This document shows positions 14,942 through 16,657 of a stretch of 16,657 nt of DNA, piece by piece. The translations under genes were made by a program, and so were the position numbers. The notes beneath the pieces are model-generated. The model worked only from the letters and a program-made list of their open reading frames with translations, did not search any database and had not been told where the DNA came from. The DNA lies in NCBI GenBank assembly GCA_013001365.1, contig JABDMQ010000255.1, positions 1 to 16,657 of the forward strand. The letters are read 5' to 3'. Origin of the DNA: Flavobacteriaceae bacterium. GTDB lineage: Bacteria > Bacteroidota > Bacteroidia > Flavobacteriales > Flavobacteriaceae. Numbering within the stretch: position 1 is the stretch's first letter; each line of letters opens with the position of its first letter.

Positions 14942-16078
14942 TCAATTCTTGACTATACTAGATTCAATTTGTTCTTGATTTCTGATATTCTCCATGAACT
15001 GATCGAAGAGATACGATGAGTCATGAGGTCCTGGACTTGCTTCTGGATGGTATTGTACAGAGAAACAATTCTTGTCCTTCAACCTGATTCCTGCTACCGT
15101 ATTATCATTTAAATGCACATGTGTGATCTCTACATCCTTATTCGCTTCCGTTTCTTCTCGATTAATTGCAAATCCATGATTTTGAGAAGTGATTTCTCCT
15201 TTACCTGTTTGAAGATTCTTTACTGGGTGATTGATACCTCTATGACCATTGTGCATTTTATACGTAGATATGCCATTAGCCAAGCTAATGACTTGATGGC
15301 CTAAACAAATACCAAATAACGGTAAATCCCTTTTAATGATTTCACCGGCCAATTCAATGGCACTTTCTAATGGTTCTGGATCACCAGGTCCGTTAGAGAG
15401 AAAATAACCGTCTGGATTCCATGAACTCATTTCTTCAAAAGTAGCATTATAAGGGAAGACTTTAACGTATGCACCTCTTTGTGCGAGGTTTCGAAGAATA
15501 TTTTTCTTGATGCCAAGGTCTAAGGCAGCAATTCTGAATTTGGCATTTTCATCTCCATAAAAATAAGGCTTATCAGTTGACACCTTCGAAGCGAGTTCCA
15601 ACCCTTTCATATTAGGTACTTTGGCCAATTGCTGCTTAAGGTCATCAATATCATCGACCTCTGTAGATATAACAGCATTCATTGCACCATTCTCCCGAAT
15701 ATAACTAACCAAAGCTCTTGTATCAACATCAGAAATTGCCAATAGATTGTTTTCTTCGAAGAATTCTTCTAATGAACCATCTGCTGCTTCCCTTGAATAT
15801 GTATAGCTGAAATTTCTACAGATAAGACCAGCTATCTTGATAGAATCTGATTCTACTTCATAATCATTTACGCCATAATTACCTATATGTGCATTTGTGG
15901 CAACCATTAATTGTCCAAAGTATGAAGGATCCGTAAATATTTCCTGATAACCGGTCATTCCTGTATTGAAACATACCTCTCCAAATGCATTTCCTTCAGA
16001 ATTGCCTACGGCTTTTCCATGGAATATAGTTCCATCTGCAAGCAGAATGATGGCTTTTTTACGCTGAATGTATTTCAT
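14942..16078 (-). CDS. carA: CarA, carbamoyl-phosphate synthase small (glutaminase) subunit
   Basis: Glutamine amidotransferase subunit of carbamoyl-phosphate synthase; it releases ammonia from glutamine for the large subunit CarB, feeding pyrimidine and arginine synthesis. The 378-residue protein has the N-terminal CPSase small-chain domain (about 8-150; FNTGMTGYQEIFTDPSY at 37-53) and a class I glutamine amidotransferase domain (about 180-362). Catalytic Cys258 is in GICLGHQ, with His344 and Glu346 in QYHPEASPGP; the glycine loop SNGPGDP is at 228-234. carB is not in the window, so the two subunits are not encoded side by side on this side. The start ATG is at 16076-16078. It is insulated from the upstream gene by a terminator and has its own candidate -7 element. 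eno follows 115 nt downstream on the same strand. Confidence 0.97.
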   Translation of the reverse strand: MKYIQRKKAIILLADGTIFHGKAVGNSEGNAFGEVCFNTGMTGYQEIFTDPSYFGQLMVATNAHIGNYGVNDYEVESDSIKIAGLICRNFSYTYSREAADGSLEEFFEENNLLAISDVDTRALVSYIRENGAMNAVISTEVDDIDDLKQQLAKVPNMKGLELASKVSTDKPYFYGDENAKFRIAALDLGIKKNILRNLAQRGAYVKVFPYNATFEEMSSWNPDGYFLSNGPGDPEPLESAIELAGEIIKRDLPLFGICLGHQVISLANGISTYKMHNGHRGINHPVKNLQTGKGEITSQNHGFAINREETEANKDVEITHVHLNDNTVAGIRLKDKNCFSVQYHPEASPGPHDSSYLFDQFMENIRNQEQIESSIVKN

Positions 16079-16094
16079 GTGCTAATGATTTGCA

Positions 16095-16102
16095 CAAAAA
16101 TA
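16095..16102 (-). promoter_or_regulatory. -7 promoter element of carA
   Basis: The minus strand reads TATTTTTG, an exact TAnnTTTG match, 17 nt before the carA ATG. Transcription would begin about 10 nt before the start codon, giving a very short leader. An 11-bp palindrome ACCATAATGGT (16112-16122) sits just upstream, between the -7 and expected -33 positions. Because the consensus is AT-rich, chance occurrence is possible, but the position just past a terminator supports it. Confidence 0.55.
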
Positions 16103-16136
16103 AATGATAATACCATAATGGTTAAATAAAAAGCAT

Positions 16137-16166
16137 AAAAAAAGGAGTTACTTATTAACTCCTTTT
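16137..16166 (-). terminator. Intrinsic terminator downstream of the 16187 gene
   Basis: On the minus strand, stem AAAAGGAGTTA (16166-16156) pairs perfectly with TAACTCCTTTT (16150-16140) around a 5-nt loop, and T continues through 16137, giving a run of seven T. An 11-bp stem followed by a U tract is a standard Rho-independent terminator. It lies 20 nt after the stop of the gene ending at 16187, in the right orientation to end it. It separates that gene from carA. Confidence 0.85.
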
Positions 16167-16186
16167 CAAATACTGAGATTTTCTCT

Positions 16187-16657
16187 TTACAAAGATCTGG
16201 CAAATGCCAAGATACGTTTCAGTTCTTCAACGTTCTTGAATGATAGCCCATTCGCCTTTGCATATTGTGCCATCTTATCAGCACCGGATTTGTCCAGTCC
16301 TAGTAATTTGGTGATATTCTTCTTACTTGGCTTGAAATTCTTGATTTCTTTCTCATTCTTGATATAATAACCATGTTTCTGCACATATCTGTCAGTCTTA
16401 CGATTAAGCATTGGGTTTGCGGATCCTTCAACCAAATTGACCTTATGGCCTTTTAATAATGAATACTCTGGAGCGTCATAGATAATTTCATAAATACGAT
16501 TGGTCTCTTTGTAATAAAAATTCTTGTAGACCTTATTATTTATAACAAACTTATCAATGTTGTTGAAGCTAAAGTTAAAAAGAGAGTCTTGGTGAAACTT
16601 CGATTGAAAGGATTGGCTCTGCAAATTGATATTCACATTATTAACCCTGAATTTGTC
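16187..16657 (-). CDS. Uncharacterised protein, C-terminal part (N-terminus beyond window)
   Basis: The frame is open to the right edge (first codons read DKFRVNN), so this is the C-terminal 156 residues of a longer protein. A GTG at 16634-16636 could in principle start a shorter 149-residue form, but nothing in the sequence favours it. The visible part contains a region rich in Asn, Phe and Tyr (NNIDKFVINNKVYKNFYY), then a basic stretch with NRKTDRYVQK, and a helical, lysine-rich end (about the last 50 residues, LLGLDKSGADKMAQYAKANG to ILAFARSL). There is no membrane segment or recognisable enzyme motif. It vaguely resembles C-termini of exported flavobacterial proteins of unknown function, from memory only. 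A strong terminator follows, so it is not cotranscribed with carA. Confidence 0.6.
   Translation of the reverse strand, partial: DKFRVNNVNINLQSQSFQSKFHQDSLFNFSFNNIDKFVINNKVYKNFYYKETNRIYEIIYDAPEYSLLKGHKVNLVEGSANPMLNRKTDRYVQKHGYYIKNEKEIKNFKPSKKNITKLLGLDKSGADKMAQYAKANGLSFKNVEELKRILAFARSL

Noticed and set aside
1..16657. Mobile elements, integrases, toxin-antitoxin pairs, defence systems, tRNA or rRNA genes
   Set aside because: Nearly all coding space is accounted for by housekeeping genes, and the gaps are short control regions; no such signature was seen by eye.

Overview
This window looks like a chromosomal housekeeping region of a member of the Bacteroidota, most likely the Flavobacteriaceae. 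The DNA is AT-rich. Recognisable promoters carry the Bacteroidota -7 element TAnnTTTG rather than a sigma-70 type -10 box. FtsI has a C-terminal PASTA domain, MraY has a long periplasmic insertion, and the gene order (alpha/beta hydrolase and engB divergent from mraZ; carA, eno and gltA close together) is one I associate from memory with flavobacteria.

Positions 1-7235 (minus strand) hold the front of a division and cell wall (dcw) cluster, transcribed from right to left: mraZ, rsmH, ftsL, ftsI (with PASTA), murE (DNPR motif, so meso-diaminopimelate-adding), mraY, and murD, which is cut by the left edge. Each junction is either overlapping or separated by at most 7 nt, so one transcript is likely. 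Its promoter lies near 7270, and a perfect triple 10-bp direct repeat just upstream matches the known form of MraZ autoregulatory boxes. Three of the seven genes (mraZ, ftsI, murE) appear to start with TTG.

Positions 7236-7440 form a divergent control region. To the right on the plus strand lie an alpha/beta hydrolase (7441-8205) and the ribosome-biogenesis GTPase gene engB (8217-8831). engB abuts, tail to tail, a DEAD-box RNA helicase of RhlE type (8832-10121, minus).

Positions 10214-12473 (minus) carry gltA, a type II citrate synthase, followed by a DDAH/arginine-deiminase-fold hydrolase, probably in one operon. A plus-strand DUF481-like outer-membrane barrel gene (12665-13531) sits between gltA and eno. 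Enolase (13537-14826) and carA (14942-16078) are on the minus strand. The right end is the C-terminal part of an unrecognised protein gene (16187 to the edge), followed by a strong intrinsic terminator that isolates carA, which then has its own -7 box.

The genes are overwhelmingly core metabolism, wall synthesis, division and translation. I see no tRNA or rRNA gene, insertion sequence, CRISPR array, phage gene or defence cassette, and no convincing new multi-gene system. The points of real interest are regulatory: the MraZ boxes, a LacI-family-like 16-bp palindrome upstream of eno, the clustering of TTG starts, and a few palindromes in control regions.
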